DNA from: Cafeteria roenbergensis
Lineage: Eukaryota; Sar; Bigyra; Bicosoecida; Cafeteriaceae
Length of the DNA stretch: 64,000 nucleotides
NCBI GenBank assembly: GCA_008330645.1
Contig: VLTN01000008.1
Location: 682,001-746,000, forward strand
Reading direction: 5' to 3'
Part shown: positions 45,301-54,538 of the stretch, piece after piece
Layout: each line of letters begins with the position of its first letter
Position numbering within the stretch: the first letter of the stretch is position 1
Notes under the pieces: generated by a model
The model's database searches: none
What the model was told of the DNA's origin: nothing
Seen by the model: only the letters and a program-made list of their open reading frames with translations
Made by a program: the position numbers and the translations under genes

Positions 45301-46071
45301 GTCGCAATTGTTAGGGCTGTTCTGGATGCGCACGCGATTCGCGAGCGCGAGCTCGCATTCCAAGCTGCGGAGCTGCGTGGCTCAAGTCGCCTCGGCGAAT
45401 CCAACAAGCGGCGACTAGAGCAAACACCGCCGCCAAGGTTCCTAGTTTTTTCTCAGTGGGACGGCGTTCTGGAACTGCTGGCGCACGCTTTGCAGGCCAA
45501 CGGCGTGAGGTACCTGTTGGCAGGATCTGCCAAGGCCCTCCGTCCTGCGTCTGCTGCGTTTGAGGCACAGGGCAACGTGGACACGTGCTTGACCGAAGCA
45601 ATGCCAGTCTCGTACCAGTGGGGGGGCGCAGGGAATAAGGTGCATCCTGGACAATCCGGCACCGCCGGGCATCGAATCGATGTGCTGCTGATGTCCACCG
45701 CCAGAGCTGCTGCAGGCCTGAACCTCTCTGCCGCCAACCACGTCATTTTTGTGGAGCAACTGCTGGAGCCCGCGATCAGCTTGCAAGCGGCAGGACGCGT
45801 CCACCGCATCGGCCAATCTCGTCCGTGTTTCGTGCACACTCTTGTTGCAGAGGACACTGTCGAGCAGTCCGTTTTGAGAATTCATGCTGCGCGCCAAGCT
45901 GCTGCAGCGAGCTCAACTTGGTTTCCAGGCGACTTCCGCGCCAGAGCGTCTCGGATGCGCATTGCAGACCTGTTGGAGCTATTCAGGCCCCAGAGCGCCC
46001 GACTCAAAGCCACCGTGAAAACTACGCGAGTGACATCGAGGCCCGACGCGGCTTCATCTGGCCTGCTGTGA
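36370..46071 (+). CDS. SHPRH: SHPRH/Irc20-like SNF2 ATPase with PHD and RING fingers
   Basis: SHPRH-type proteins are nuclear SNF2 translocases with ubiquitin ligase activity, acting in PCNA polyubiquitination and damage tolerance. This single exon encodes 3233 residues, about twice human SHPRH. In order: a Ser/Ala-rich N-terminus with poly-Ser (coded near 37605-37690); Walker A region GGVLADEMGLGKTVEAL (about 830); a zinc-finger-like CERCGWWD; LVLCPDALTEQWR; DEIQ box MVDEIQDTQ (about 1590); ISGTPLRQRVSDYSSL; a poly-Gly run (41779-41835); a PHD-like CHICKRD ... CVAC (about 2388); a RING split around CMCCLRAW and CGHFVCGLCY ... CPQC (about 2750-2860); then helicase lobe 2 with FLVFSQWDGVLELL and AGRVHRIGQSRP (about 3140). 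A RING inserted between the two helicase lobes and the DEIQ box are the SHPRH pattern. The basic N-terminus (MPRRKSPAPRR) fits nuclear entry. Confidence 0.88.
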   Translation: MPRRKSPAPRRLREAEKRARESDDAPATRLTIAPGIAVARDSVLARLARRSTAAELAAKLGLEAEAATSQAPAAKRARGPTQHVRARPKAAATVRSGDLHGPAPPTLELSCIAGAACTLALPSELAATRKRHKRARNNRDPRADADADADAVAALTALMDSGSVSERHGLEAFGGPRQLRVPMSATAVTEGLLLAPPDGHKAAALRFVCSWPQLADALAVAEGARWIPGATLRALVLARALAIDRAELLLQPGPASPCSDPGGREAAPQDPAQSCCPPPQGEGRQPPTLAAPGLPGDVGGNAEAAATGAAAGRLHAVLSIGTAASALVTLLHPGQPVPPEAAWRACKAGPRLALALAALRLCRLRGASRWSPHGSAGAAHDSSPRGRGCAQPAHSPASGRSALASPPAPEPCSSSSSSSSSSSSSSSSSSSSSSSASSSVRSPSAGSADRAVAMTVGSLLAAAAPPPALPDPGEDAAAVAAAKHLPRPLQAADWDAESSGAAQGQDSCAPGGGQTPRPCDPAAASTSGSDGWVRPQARLRAGLQLRAYQSRAVKWAVARETRCGAEATARVPIKQNEEGRSASPPSARGRAAALPAPSPSTGGSGARQTGASEEASLGPHAALWQLIPCLQQPTGLRAAKSSGDSPGLPGQLSGSAQSAGHAEPPASRSSPMPAPCTEAGSEGDAAFRAEGQSGDGVPQPRSFAAVPAEAALDGPASALDCGERCGWWAFHMATGALALLQPHPAPAALGGSGSGPSGSTDRLTVPPRAVATRNWWAKQLGPQGAAPVAAAAEVCQPDAGRAGAGATAPGLAGGAGCTRPPLHASVRGGVLADEMGLGKTVEALALVAAAPAWPNRRLPPASSLLCWTMCGASRRALGAVPQGQQCLSGAVSVTAEPLPPPPAAPDGLGVEAGIVTAGTARAEAAEPRTSESAPAPAAAAQWCVGPFEPLQWARCERCGWWDVAAARGVSLAVRAGRRSVSLHPSDVADGSALRRAEEEGTIGRAELLQSTGLAGAAPQGLHWGALPPGAGGKNAPSWIQLLSGSRSALDAGSRLCPEGWSLLGWRAAAVVDAAAAAAAESLQRAAAAEHEAARRSTCGAAPAARVASPGDEFLRTADPDVDHAASQGTAVHQREPAPVEKAAAMAVERPSQPSCSRSSPGSATSLACAPGGAAVPSAEPERRPVALWQAADALVAARAAARLCRAGCPRKCSQCVALAASVSTQVAGEQQEGSEPPVAGPTLVLCPDALTEQWRSEVRRHCSQAGRGEADGELPRAQRARPAGARCGTPLPEKSDEDASGGAGGRDGPGGKLAAAPDRPPRGGDCGDEKAAHASERPSLEGAGGGPCSAAVPRSATSSASGRAVRSPSDSLPSPPRPLRVHFFSGTAKACEALRSAKDSLRTAVEAVSDKLASAVRHAAATGSPAVTRADAASLISSLCRVGASLRAVVLAGTGLSPVAIASSFDVVVCSLGSGTAEPALHEVALRAANTSGGVAPSGRHAQSRRAIASQRGRSKASDEDTQRREAAAADRAAARASATAVAMADAQRNEAALLGRGSGAKHIVARLGPRRPVPSALLAVSWWRVMVDEIQDTQSAQRQGSRSTGIPATGDGAQALATARSRAAGSEAQAPSAEAGRSEEPPMPDVTLPAWLASAQARTSAVAVAAAKLVAGVRARNRWCISGTPLRQRVSDYSSLTSLLQAEPFASHPSAVAMLAELANRGDDGAKRLLVRSCQELVWRSTKQSVKDELRLPPLLRETILVPLGSVEREFYARVWAECEGSVGRLRAELVASLQPTLRSDGGVGGGGGGGGGGGGGGGGGAAGSAGFSTSSSLDGRSAATNRPKRARRPSDPASDAEVAAALAPLTALRQACVHPAVARGSDIGRAVARAAATASRGDATGNGGRGRGPGGRAAALEMSAIALGMATEGRIACETALSEHIFWLHAEAGLRAAAGQLGAAERLYRLALQRAAAAAGDGRAAPIQLMHTCKRLSVVLAGRQAAAAAAPLHQIQAQQRGDGEWQPAGRRMRELPADAGQPDAEAAALGGASERLRAVLLRASTEASALALQRLVESVTASARCAAAAAATAAADQEAEAGSDASSPAEQSRAARAPHGTAAEEPAPRGTGEGDARRESTAAPRPEAAPPASAAVAAGFGLPHVPPAPAWLVARLDASSHRLAPPALVGLLRQVGSAGSLLCRRAAGALRSWGLDPMFRRDLAVWRDEAGVSRAEATLLRAAAVTPHDVASIPSAAATLPGGGGALQSRGLQSSHQASGVFVVQGQARPRQTVTAARICGLGAAGDAGRSRLHPPAVGSSASLSEALLSDAVAAAATASQLVWRGVSLPSLAHRLEEALSALQRCRDASLMLALLAACPTAVDIDVSVVCHICKRDRSRAGIRCVACSAAMAATAFRSCLLVDAAAAVPTSAAAARGLSMEEASEEAVLSADQALLWRRQRGRGGGTRSRSRGVRSGSRGTKWGSASSSAGQTSKRDQLPGVGQLAGSAPSGDGFVAATGVERIRAETALSRVFRAVTNLPSMPSPQRLSLQQLLSSLSREAALLEALTRSLVDRQNVIDETNTALLAPTLIPEASTDVSSPRSPDQRQQQLQPKATSSPEAADRAETSATGPAARHRPLTEEEESLMLCPSELPARLAEAEAGVAASASALETAKSGARFRRSLAMDAGSDLTAEMESLNSRVAELAAAGVPDFASRWAAQRSVEPREPAASCAGSNGADHVAGGEECMCCLRAWGDVAKEQCEQDEAASAPEGGGKSAGGVSAGAQPSPEEQHQPAREAAQRSEFSSWPGGDLGRRRFRLARAAVPPGCQAALQCGHFVCGLCYAQLRARSVKVCPQCRKPTVLVGAVALPGSALHQSAPAERGPEGEPAGGRPSAADASSGSAPVANLRPEARADWSAEAKKPAEGVSTTRDGVARAVSRGGLVRAALGLGQRSATDLARVMGIRGDFGAKAATVVAIVRAVLDAHAIRERELAFQAAELRGSSRLGESNKRRLEQTPPPRFLVFSQWDGVLELLAHALQANGVRYLLAGSAKALRPASAAFEAQGNVDTCLTEAMPVSYQWGGAGNKVHPGQSGTAGHRIDVLLMSTARAAAGLNLSAANHVIFVEQLLEPAISLQAAGRVHRIGQSRPCFVHTLVAEDTVEQSVLRIHAARQAAAASSTWFPGDFRARASRMRIADLLELFRPQSARLKATVKTTRVTSRPDAASSGLL

Positions 46072-46579
46072 GTGAAGACGCGCGGCCCAGCTCTGGGCGG
46101 GGAAGGGGCAGCTCAGGCGGGAGGCAGCAGCGTTCCTCTTCCTGACTCAGACGCCGGCGACGCTTCACTGCACAACGGCACACCAGCTTCTCGCGGCTGT
46201 GGCACTACTCAGGGGAGGCGAAGCAGTGCAGCGTGGATTGTGGTTGACCAACCTCTCCAACCTCGCTCCCGCAAAGCTGCAGAGTGGAAAGCCCAATCTC
46301 GTCGGCACGGTTGGCTTCATCACTCACCGAGCCAGGCTCCGAGGTGAGTTGACTCGACAAGGTTGAGGCCAAAGGTCCAGCATTCGCGACTCGACAACAC
46401 CAACTTGCAAGGCGACCTAGCTCGTTCACAGCAGTTGGCCGCCCCGTTCACTGTCCAACGTGGAATCGAGGACGGAACCAATTATCCGCTCGGCTGCAAC
46501 GCGAACATGTCACAGGTAGGCAATTCGTTTACCGATCGCTCTGCGATGCCCTGATCTATGACATGGTATGGCACGGAGG
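46072..46579. other. Spacer downstream of the SHPRH-like gene
   Basis: No gene is recognised. GC content falls visibly compared with the genes to the left, marking entry into repeat-bearing accessory DNA. Confidence 0.4.
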
Positions 46580-46940
46580 GCGACCCCGTGTGGTCCCCGC
46601 CGCGCCGAACTTGAGCCATTTAGGTAAACAGCAGTCCTTCACGAGAACACGGCCTCTCAGCGCCCACACAGGTCAGCATGTTTGTGATGTATATCTTGTG
46701 CTGCTGTCCCCTCGAGTTGAGCGGCCGCCGACTCCTGACACCGAGACAACCCCGGGCCCGCTCCGCCCCACGGCAAGCGCGAGTCATCCAACCCGCTCGC
46801 AAGCCCGCCCTCTGGGCGGGCACACCGGTTCGACCCCGCGTGGGGCTCGCCGGCCGCACCCGTACCCGCCGCCCGCACGCGCCCCGAGTGGTGTGTGTGA
46901 GCTTGATCCGGTCGTTTGACCCCACACTCCCGTCCCTCGG
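46580..46940 (+). repeat. ~362-bp dispersed repeat, copy A (permuted order)
   Basis: The copy is built of a short block Y (46580-46678; begins CGACCCCGTGTGGTCC) followed by a longer block X (46679-46940; begins TGTTTGTGATG, contains GTTGAGCGGCCGCCGACTCC). The same two blocks occur at 51581-51943 and, inverted, at 54539-54900, but there in the order X-Y. Block X contains GGTTCGACCCC, a good match to a pol III B box, and CGGCAAGCGCGGG about 45 bp upstream, a poor A-box match, so a SINE origin is possible but unproven. Confidence 0.85.
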
Positions 46941-48742
46941 ACACAACAACAGCAGCCGTATCTCTCCTTCGATTGCCTGTTCACCCTCGGGAACAAAGTA
47001 TGGCCAACCTTCAAGGGTCACGCATTTGTCAACGTGGAACGTTTGCCGCCAGAGAAGCGCCAAAATGAACTGAAGTGCCAAATCCGAACCACAGAAACAT
47101 TGTTGCGTGACCAAAGGCAACATTCCCGTCAAAGCTCGGAGCGCTCAGAGTGGATGCGCCATCGAGCAGTGCAACCGCTTCGTGCCTTGGGCACCCGAAC
47201 AGACCGGTTCCAGTCAGCTGGAATCAGTTCATCCTCTGAAACCGCAAGAAGTCAACAGTGAACCGGTACATCCTAGGCGCCTGAGAGGACCAACAACGTT
47301 CAGTCACGAGTGATGGAGGAATGATTGGGCAGTTTGGGGCCATCATGGTCTCGGCACACGATAGGTTGTATTGCTCGCATATCAGGTCATTTCAGTTGAC
47401 TCCAGAACACGAGTGCACACAGGGGCCAAAGGCATGACCACAAGTGCACGAGTGAAGTTTGGAAGCCTCGCAACGGACGGATGTCCGCCAACTGGGCCGG
47501 GATGGAAACCTTGCTTGCTTGCAGCCAAGGAGGGTCGGAAGTGAGCCTTTATGGCCACGAACGGGTTTTGTGAGACCTGTGGAGCGATGATCGCATCCTC
47601 TCCGACCAACGGTGGCCAAGACTTGACGGCACAGTGTGACGGATGCCGTTTTCTTCAGCAACGGGCACACGACAATGTCTCACCTTGCTGCGAAGGGCGG
47701 CGGCGCAATTGAATCGAGCCACGGGCGAACTGTTGTAGCAAGCCCAGCTGTACTAAAGGACAACTCGACTTTTGCCAGTCTTGCCACGGCCGAAACCCGC
47801 AGTATTGCCAGCAGCGGATGCACCGAGGCTCCTTTGCTGTGCCCCTAGGCGCCACGTGAATGAGCAGACGAAACAGCTTCTGTCGGTGAGACATGACACC
47901 CGTTTTGAACGCTTTGGGACTGCTTTGCGCCCAGTCGGAGGAAGAGTGCAATGCCTTCGCCGTTCAGCTGCCACCATGCCTGATTTGTGCCTTGTAGCTG
48001 GGAGAGATTCCAGGCTATTGTTTGCCTCTGGAAGAGCAGGTTCTGCGCAAAGTCCTCAGCTTGTGAGGAAAATCGGATGACAACGCATTGAGAACAGCGA
48101 AGTCGGGACAAGCACGCGGAGAGCGCGGAACACCGAGTTTTTGACCAGTTGTTGAATCGGGCTATTGCTCGATCGATTTCCCAGTCACTCGCTCATCATC
48201 TCCGCATTGGCCCTCCGCCCCAAGGTCCGAGGAAGGCCGCAAGCCATTGATGCTCGGCGAGCTGGAGTTCTGTCGCTTGCTGCTGCACGGGTCTGAGGTG
48301 CAAGGACGCATCAAGGTCATCGTGCATGAAAGCCGATGCGTGGCAGTTATTGCCTGGCTGCCGGCAAAGGGCTTAGCCTCGTGTTGAATGGCATTGTGAT
48401 CATCTGCGAGTGAGTTCAGCTTAGCTGCTCCATGTCACTGTCGCTTTGTCCGCTTCGACATGAACTTCAGTCTCCAGATTGGGCAGGAGGCAGAATGGGA
48501 ACACAAAGATAGCGAGGCTCATCTGCTCGGCGAGGCATTGGCTCTGAAAGCTGCTGCAAGTGATCCATTCTCAGCCCCAAAACGAGCGTGTTGCGCGCAC
48601 GCAGCAGTGGCATCCGCTGTGCTAACGGTTGCAATTTGCAGCTGCGCACCAGCGAAGTTTGGAGCCAAGACTGGAGCGTGCATTGCATCAGCGGGGCTGA
48701 AAGCCACCGGAGGTGTTGCTGTCAGGCGACAACTTCCAGCTG
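46941..48742. other. Low-gene-density spacer
   Basis: This is about 1.8 kb of near-balanced base composition. Short open frames on both strands show no domains. It may be decayed repeat sequence; nothing specific could be named. Confidence 0.4.
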
Positions 48743-50028
48743 TCAGTGCCTCAGGACGAAGAACAGCGTGATGCCCGTCGCCGCAAGCAAAATGACCGCG
48801 ACAAAGATCAGGAGCTGCGGAACATCGCGCTCAAAGGGCCGGTCAGTGAGAAAGGGTCAGGCGGCGGGAAGCGACTTCCCTTGAGGATCTGGGTCGGAGA
48901 CGCTACGGTCAAAGCCGCCGAGATTCAAGGCTGTGCTCACCTTGCGCCGGTAGCCCTTCTGCGAGTTCGATGCTCCTTCGAGATGCTTGTTGCCCTCCTT
49001 GGCCGCCATCTCTGCCGAAAACGCGTTGTCCTCGACCTTTTTGATCGCGGCGTCCTGCTCGTCCACCAGAGTAGCGAGGTCGTTCATGATGTCGCCGAGC
49101 TCGTGCACGCCTCGCGAAATCTGCGCAGCTTCCTCCTCCCGCTCGCGAGCGAGGTCTGCAAACGCAGCGTCTCGGGACTCCAGCGCGGAGGCAGAGGAGC
49201 CCCCGACAAGGGGCTGTTCCTCGTCCGCCCGCGCGCGAGCCGTCTTGGAGGCGGTGGCGGCTGCTCTCGCTGGAGCCTTCTTGGCCTTGTGCGCCGCACT
49301 GAATGCGGACGATGCCCTGCCGAGGCGGCTGGCAACATCGCTCGCCATGCGCTGGTAGCGCCGCTGCTGCTGCAGGCGTGCTGACCCGCCTCCCATCGCC
49401 CGTTCGTCGGCAATCAGCGGCTCCATTTCCGGACCAAGCTTGGTCATCAGTGCCTTGAGCGTCTTGTTGCAATCCACGATGCGACTCGCACTGCGCATAG
49501 CTCAGCAACAAAAGCAAGGGTTCAACCCACAGGAGTCAATTGTGAGACGCGCCGCGAAAGCGGTGCAGCGGGCGGGAGCCAGGGAGTGACGGAGACGCGT
49601 CCCAGCTTTCCGCGGCCGCGGCAAGTTCCGCATTCGAGGACAACCCATAGTGGCCAAGAGAGGGCAAGACTGCCGCGGAATGCAGATCCTGTCTGGTCTC
49701 GTTCGTGTCACGCGCCGGCCTATCAGCGCGGGCACGCCAGCAAGAAAGGCAGCCTCGCTTCGCGGCCAGGCTCAGGCGCTCACGTCGAGGAGCGCAGCGC
49801 AGCGCTGTCGGCCGCCGTGCCGATTTTGGCCGTGGCAGCGGTGATCACGCCAACTGCTGCTGTCAGTGACCGGATGCTCTCGTCCACGTCGCGGACGATG
49901 CGGGCGTATTTTGCGTCCCCGCTGGCGCCTGCCTGGTAAGTTTGAGGGGCTGATGCCGCCGCTGCCCCAGCCCCGGGAGCCCCAGCCCAGCCACCCTCCC
50001 GCGCACGCCTATCTCTCCGTGATGCCAT
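48743..50028 (-). CDS. Qa-SNARE (syntaxin 7/Pep12-like)
   Basis: Qa-SNAREs form the target-membrane helix of the SNARE fusion bundle. Minus-strand exons 50028-49784, 49490-48941 and 48814-48743 are joined by gtgagc..cag introns in phase (a split ACT codon, then phase 0), giving about 288 residues. An N-terminal helical region is followed by the SNARE motif: REREEEAAQISRGVHELGDI, then LATLVDEQ with the zero-layer glutamine, then EGNKHLEGASNSQKGYRRK. The tiny last exon encodes a complete transmembrane anchor, LLIFVAVILLAATGITLFFV, and ends LRH-stop. Without splicing, the middle exon would run into a stop and lose the anchor. The motif is most like endosomal/vacuolar syntaxins. The first Met at 50028 gives a disordered Ala-rich leader; a possible acceptor inside exon 1 (near 49940) leaves the true start open. 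Confidence 0.88.
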
Positions 50029-51580
50029 CTCCTTGCTGCGAGGGTGCAGCTGCGGCCCGCGCGGCTCGAGCTCAGGCGATGCGCGATGGGTTCAACCTTG
50101 TCAATCAGCGAAGCTCTGTTTGCTTGGCGAACTACGCTGCTCCCATCCGGAAATGCATCCTGGCGAATCCTCATTCCGCACTCCAGGGCCATGGGCTACA
50201 TCGGGGTTTATCCGTATCTGGGCGGTCGGCCAAAAGTCCATTGGAGTCCACGGCCCCCGGGTCGTGATTCAACGAGGGGCAGACACACAACTAACCATGC
50301 GCTTGGCGCTGTCCGGCGACGCCTCCGATTGGCCCTGGTGTGTGATCTTAAGGAATTGTAGTCATGCATCAAGCAGTGGCCATATGGGCACCTGTTCGGT
50401 GTCCGGCGCTAGCGGGCTGGGAGTGGCGGTGACTTGGTCGGTGACCGCACCCACGGGGGCACTGAAGCCTCGCAAGCCGCCTTCCAGCCTGCTTCCGTGC
50501 AAGCATGCGGAAGCTGCGCCTCTTTGAATTCCGGGCCCTGGGTTGGACGGATATTGTTGCCCCCTCGGGCCCTGCACCATCGCCTGGCCACAGCAAAAGC
50601 TTGTCCAGCCGATGGCAGTTTTGTGAAGAGCAACGACCGGGTCGGTTGGTGCCCACAAAGTTGCCAATTTTCACGTTCAATCCCATTTCAAGAGCTTGGC
50701 CGCAAGGGCTGCCGGCTTGAGCGTGGTTACCGCCAGCTACGAGTGAAAATGTGGAATGGGTTGGCAGAGCCAGTGCTCAAATGGCTACAGCTAGCTATTC
50801 TCGCGCCCAGCTCAAGGCCCCGGTCGGTTCTTTTGGTACCCACGGGTGGGCCTTTTAGTGCAGGTGGCGGCAAGGCTCGAGGGCACGGTTGGGGCAGTGT
50901 CCACCGGATGATACACTCAGTGTCCATGGCGCTCGTCGCCGACAATTTGAGTAAGCGCCCATTGTTGCACGCGAGACCCTCCCCTCAGCCCAGATTGGCA
51001 ACAGACAGGGTGTGCACACTGTATGTGGGATTGGGGTGGCAGCCGGGCCGTCAAGCCTTCGGCTGGCGAGCACCGGCCAGGAACACATTCACAGCATTCA
51101 AGCACGGATGCCTCAACAACATGTCAGAGGCGCTTTCGTGCAGCCAGTGCCCGTGCCGACGGGCTTCTGGCTCGCTTGTTGGCCCTAGCAGTGGGCGGTG
51201 GTGGGGGGGGGACGGCTTTCTGGCCGCTTGTGGGTTTTGCGCTCGCACTTCCGCCGGAGAAGACGCCCCACTTGGTGAAGGAGGGGTAGGGGCGAGCGCT
51301 CCTGGCGCAGAGGCAACCTGGGGGCCCATGAACACCAGCCGTTTGGCGAGGCGGAGCTTGTCCATCACCAGGCTCGCCGCTGGAGAGTCCACAAGCAAGT
51401 CTCGCTTCAACGCCGGCTTGGTCGGCGTTGCCTGGGTGCTAAGCAGCGTATTGATCATCGCCAGGGACGTGGATGCCTACTGGGCCACAGCCGCACCAGG
51501 AATCGTCTTCAGTGTGAATCGAGCCTTCGCGCTGGCCCGGTTGGCCTGCTCCAACAACCTCCTGAGCGAGTTCGGGACTT
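50029..51580. other. Spacer with chance open frame
   Basis: No supported gene. A plus-strand frame running from 50434 to 51822 is long, but its last 80 codons lie inside repeat copy B and the rest has no domain, so I do not call it. Base composition is intermediate between host genes and the right-hand element. Confidence 0.4.
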
Positions 51581-51943
51581 TGTTTGTATTGGAAAATCTT
51601 GTGCTGCTGCTCCCTCGAGTTGAGCGGCCGCCGACTCCTGACACCGAGACAACCCCGGGCCCGCTCTGCCCCACGGCAAGCGCGGGCCATCCGACCCGCT
51701 CGCATGCCCGCCCTCTGGGCGGGCACACCGGTTCGACCCCGCGTGGGGCTCGCCGGCCGCAACCGTACCCGCCGCACACACGCGCCTCGAGTGGTGTGTG
51801 TGTTCTCGATTCGATCGTTTGACCCCTCCCTCCCGTCCCTCGGGCAACCCCGTGTGGTCCCCGCCTCGCCGAACTTGAGCCATGTAAGGGCAACACCAGT
51901 CCTTCACCAGCAAGCGGCCTCTCAACGTCCACACAGGTCAGCA
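51581..51943 (+). repeat. ~362-bp dispersed repeat, copy B (order X-Y)
   Basis: Block X at 51581-51845 is followed directly by block Y at 51846-51943, ending CACAGGTCAGCA as in copy A. The copy is very similar to copy A in sequence, but the two blocks are swapped. The right edge nearly abuts a fragment of the LINE-like element. Confidence 0.85.
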
Positions 51944-51980
51944 GGATAGCACGGGCCTGGGTCTCGATCTGGTTGAGCGC

Positions 51981-52127
51981 TCCGTGGTCGTGACGACGAA
52001 GGGCACAATGGGGCTCAAGTTGTCCTTTGTAGCTGAGCTCTTCTTGTACTCCCCCATCTTGTCCTTCTCACGGCGCTCGAGAAAGGCGTCCATGCTGTGC
52101 AGGCCCTTCGTCACGACTTTAGCCATC
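51981..52127 (-). mobile_element. LINE-like element fragment (a)
   Basis: This short internal fragment of the LINE is better preserved at 57534-58509. Translated on the minus strand it gives GLHSMDAFLERREKDKM and KKSSATKDNLSPIVPFVVTT, near identical to the corresponding piece of copy (c). Both ends are truncated. Confidence 0.8.
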
Positions 52128-52360
52128 CCGCTCGTCTGCTTCCTCCCGACCGAGTAGACCTGCACCGCATCCGCTCTCAGCTGCGCGTCAGCTGCTGTCT
52201 CCTGGCCGGTTGGGGCTCCGGCCGCACTGGCCGCCGAACCCAGGGAAACACACGCAGCCCCGGGTTGCGCGAGCATCGTGGCTGTGGGGCTCTGCACCAA
52301 TGCCTGGCCGGTGCACAGCTCCCAACCAGCGCTCGTCCGCCACCCTGCGGCTCTGACAAC

Positions 52361-54478
52361 ATGGCCACCCCTGCTATTGATGAAAGTTCAATGACAAGCG
52401 CGCTCTGGGAGGCGGCGACGGCCGGGAACACCGCCGAGGCCAGCAGGCTGCTCGACGCGGGCGCGCCGGTGGACTGGAAAAACGCTGCGGTCGTGAGCTC
52501 CGAGACTGTGGGCGCGCCCCCCGCTCGCTGCGGAGAGCATGGAGACCGATGCAACCATCCGGATGTTGTTGTGCCGCCATTTGGGCTGCTGCAGCACGGA
52601 TCGCGCGGGAAATAGTGCGGGCCATGAAGGCGATGGGGCAGTGTCATGTGATTCTGGTTTCCGCTGGGCGGCTAGCAGGAGGTGGCGCCGTTGGCATTGT
52701 GTCAGGGCCGTGGTTGTTGAGCGCACGTCGCCTCGCAGGATGGCTTCACGGCGCTGACCGAGGCAGCAGCTGGTGGTCACGCGGACACTGTTGAGCTGCT
52801 GCTGGACCGGGGCGCCGACCTGGAGGCCAAGGCCAGCGTGAGTCGGGCGAGGCGGATGCCGCTTCGGGGGCGGCCGGCACGTGCTCGTCAGGGACGGGCC
52901 GTGGACAACGATGGCGTTCGGGAATGCGGCAAGGCGTGCTGGGTGCCGCTGCGTGGCGAGCGGGAGGTGGCACCAGTCGCATGCCGAGAGGGCTGTGGCT
53001 GTTGATGGCACGTGGCCTTGCAGGATGGCTCAACAGCGCTGATAGTGGCGGCCGCGGGTGGCCACAAAAACACCGTGGAGCTGCTGCTGGACCGGGGCGC
53101 TGTCCTGGAGGCCGCAGACGAGGTGAGTCGGGCGAGAGTGCTGCTTCATGGCGGACCGCGCGCGGGCGTCACGGGTGGGCCGTGGACCGCGATGGCAATG
53201 GGGGCGGTGGCTTGGCGTGCAGGGTGCCGCTGGGTGACTGGCGGGAGGTGGTGTCAGCGGCACTGTGTGAGGGCCGTGGTCGTTGAGGGCACGTGGCCTC
53301 GCAGGATGGCTTCACGGCGCTGATCGCAGCGGCCTGGGAAGGCCACAGGGACACCGTGGAGGTGCTGCTGGACGGGGGCGCTGACCTGGAGGCAAAAAAC
53401 GGGGTGAGTCAGGCGAGGCGGATGCTGCTCTCGGTGCAGGCCGCGCGCGGGCGTCGCGGACGGGCCGTGGACAACGATGGCGTTCGGGAATGCGGCAAGG
53501 CGTGCTGGGTGCCGCTGCGTGGCGAGCGGGAGGTGGCACCAGTCGCATGCCGAGAGGGCTGTGGTCGTCGATGGCACCTGGCCTCGCAGCGTGACTTCAC
53601 GGCGCTGATGATTGCGGCAGAGCAAGACCACAAGAACACCGTGGAGCTGCTGCTGGACCGGGGCGCTGTCCTGGAGGCCGCAGACGAGGTGAGTCGGGCG
53701 AGTGTGCTGCTTCATGGCGGACCGCGCGCGGGCGTCACGGGCGGGCCGTGGACCGCGATGGCAATGGGGGCGGTGGCTTGGCGTGCAGGGTGCCGCTGGG
53801 TGACTGGCGGGAGGTGGTGTCAGCGGCACTGTGTGAGGGCCGTGGTCGTTGAGGGCACGTGGCCTCGCAGGATGGCTTCACGGCGCTGATCGCAGCGGCC
53901 TGGGAAGGCCACAGGGACACCGTGGAGGTGCTGCTGGACGGGGGCGCTGACCTGGAGGCCAAGGCCGTGGTGAGTCGGGCGCGGACGCTGGTTGCCGCTG
54001 TGTGGCTGGCGCGAGGCGGCTCCGGTGGCTTGCCGAGAGGGCTGTGATTGCTGAGGGCGCGTGGCGTCGCAGGATGGCGCTACGGCATTGATCAAAGCGT
54101 CCTTGCATGGCCACAAAGACACCGTGGAGCTGTTGGTCACCTATGGAGCAGATGTGGAGGCCGAGTGCTTGGTGAGACTGCAACATTCGCTGAGTATGCA
54201 AGGACGACCTTGCGGCAATGACGGCTCAAGCTGCGTGGCGGTGTTGTGGTCGCTGGTCAAACTCAAGTTCGGCAATGTGTGTCCCCTGGGCATGCTGTTC
54301 GCTTTGACAAGGAGAGCTCCAAGTTTGACTTGGTGAAACGGGTGGGCTTTCGAAATCGCAGGATGGCAAGGTCGCATTGGACTTCTGCGTGGCCGATGCC
54401 TGTGCTCGTGTGCTACAGAGTGCAGAGCGGACACAGCGATGGCACCGCCGCCGCATCTTGGCTATCTGGGCGAACTAG
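52361..54478 (+). CDS. Ankyrin-repeat protein, one repeat per exon
   Basis: Ankyrin repeats are protein-binding helical hairpins; no other domain is present, so the partner is unknown. Eight exons are read, all phase 0: 52361-52492, 52739-52837, 53024-53122, 53305-53403, 53590-53688, 53871-53969, 54073-54171 and 54362-54478. All introns run from gtgag to cag. Exon 1 encodes a degenerate first repeat (LWEAATAGNTAEASRLLDAG). Exons 2-7 are each exactly 99 nt and encode one full repeat of the form DGFTALIAAAWEGHRDTVE-, ending GADLEAK. Exon 8 encodes a short basic cap with a tryptophan and ends LAIWAN. The product is about 280 residues. Introns are as alike as exons, showing that whole exon-intron units were duplicated. 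Skipping of any internal exon would keep the frame. Confidence 0.8.
52739..53870 (+). repeat. Exact-period 566-bp tandem duplication inside the ankyrin gene
   Basis: Unit 1 is 52739-53304 and unit 2 is 53305-53870; each holds two ankyrin exons and their two introns. A third unit begins at 53871 with an exon and the start of an intron before homology fades. Exon starts recur at exactly 566 bp (52739, 53305, 53871 and 53024, 53590). Exons 4 and 6 and the introns before them are almost identical, which suggests recent unequal exchange. Confidence 0.9.
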
Positions 54479-54538
54479 ATCGTGGGCGTCCCCGATTATT
54501 GGGGAGGCGAGCAACTCGTGTCATCGTTCCACACACTC

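Noticed and set aside
50434-51822. A 462-codon plus-strand open frame
   Set aside because: Its 3' part is repeat copy B and the rest lacks domains or gene-like organisation.
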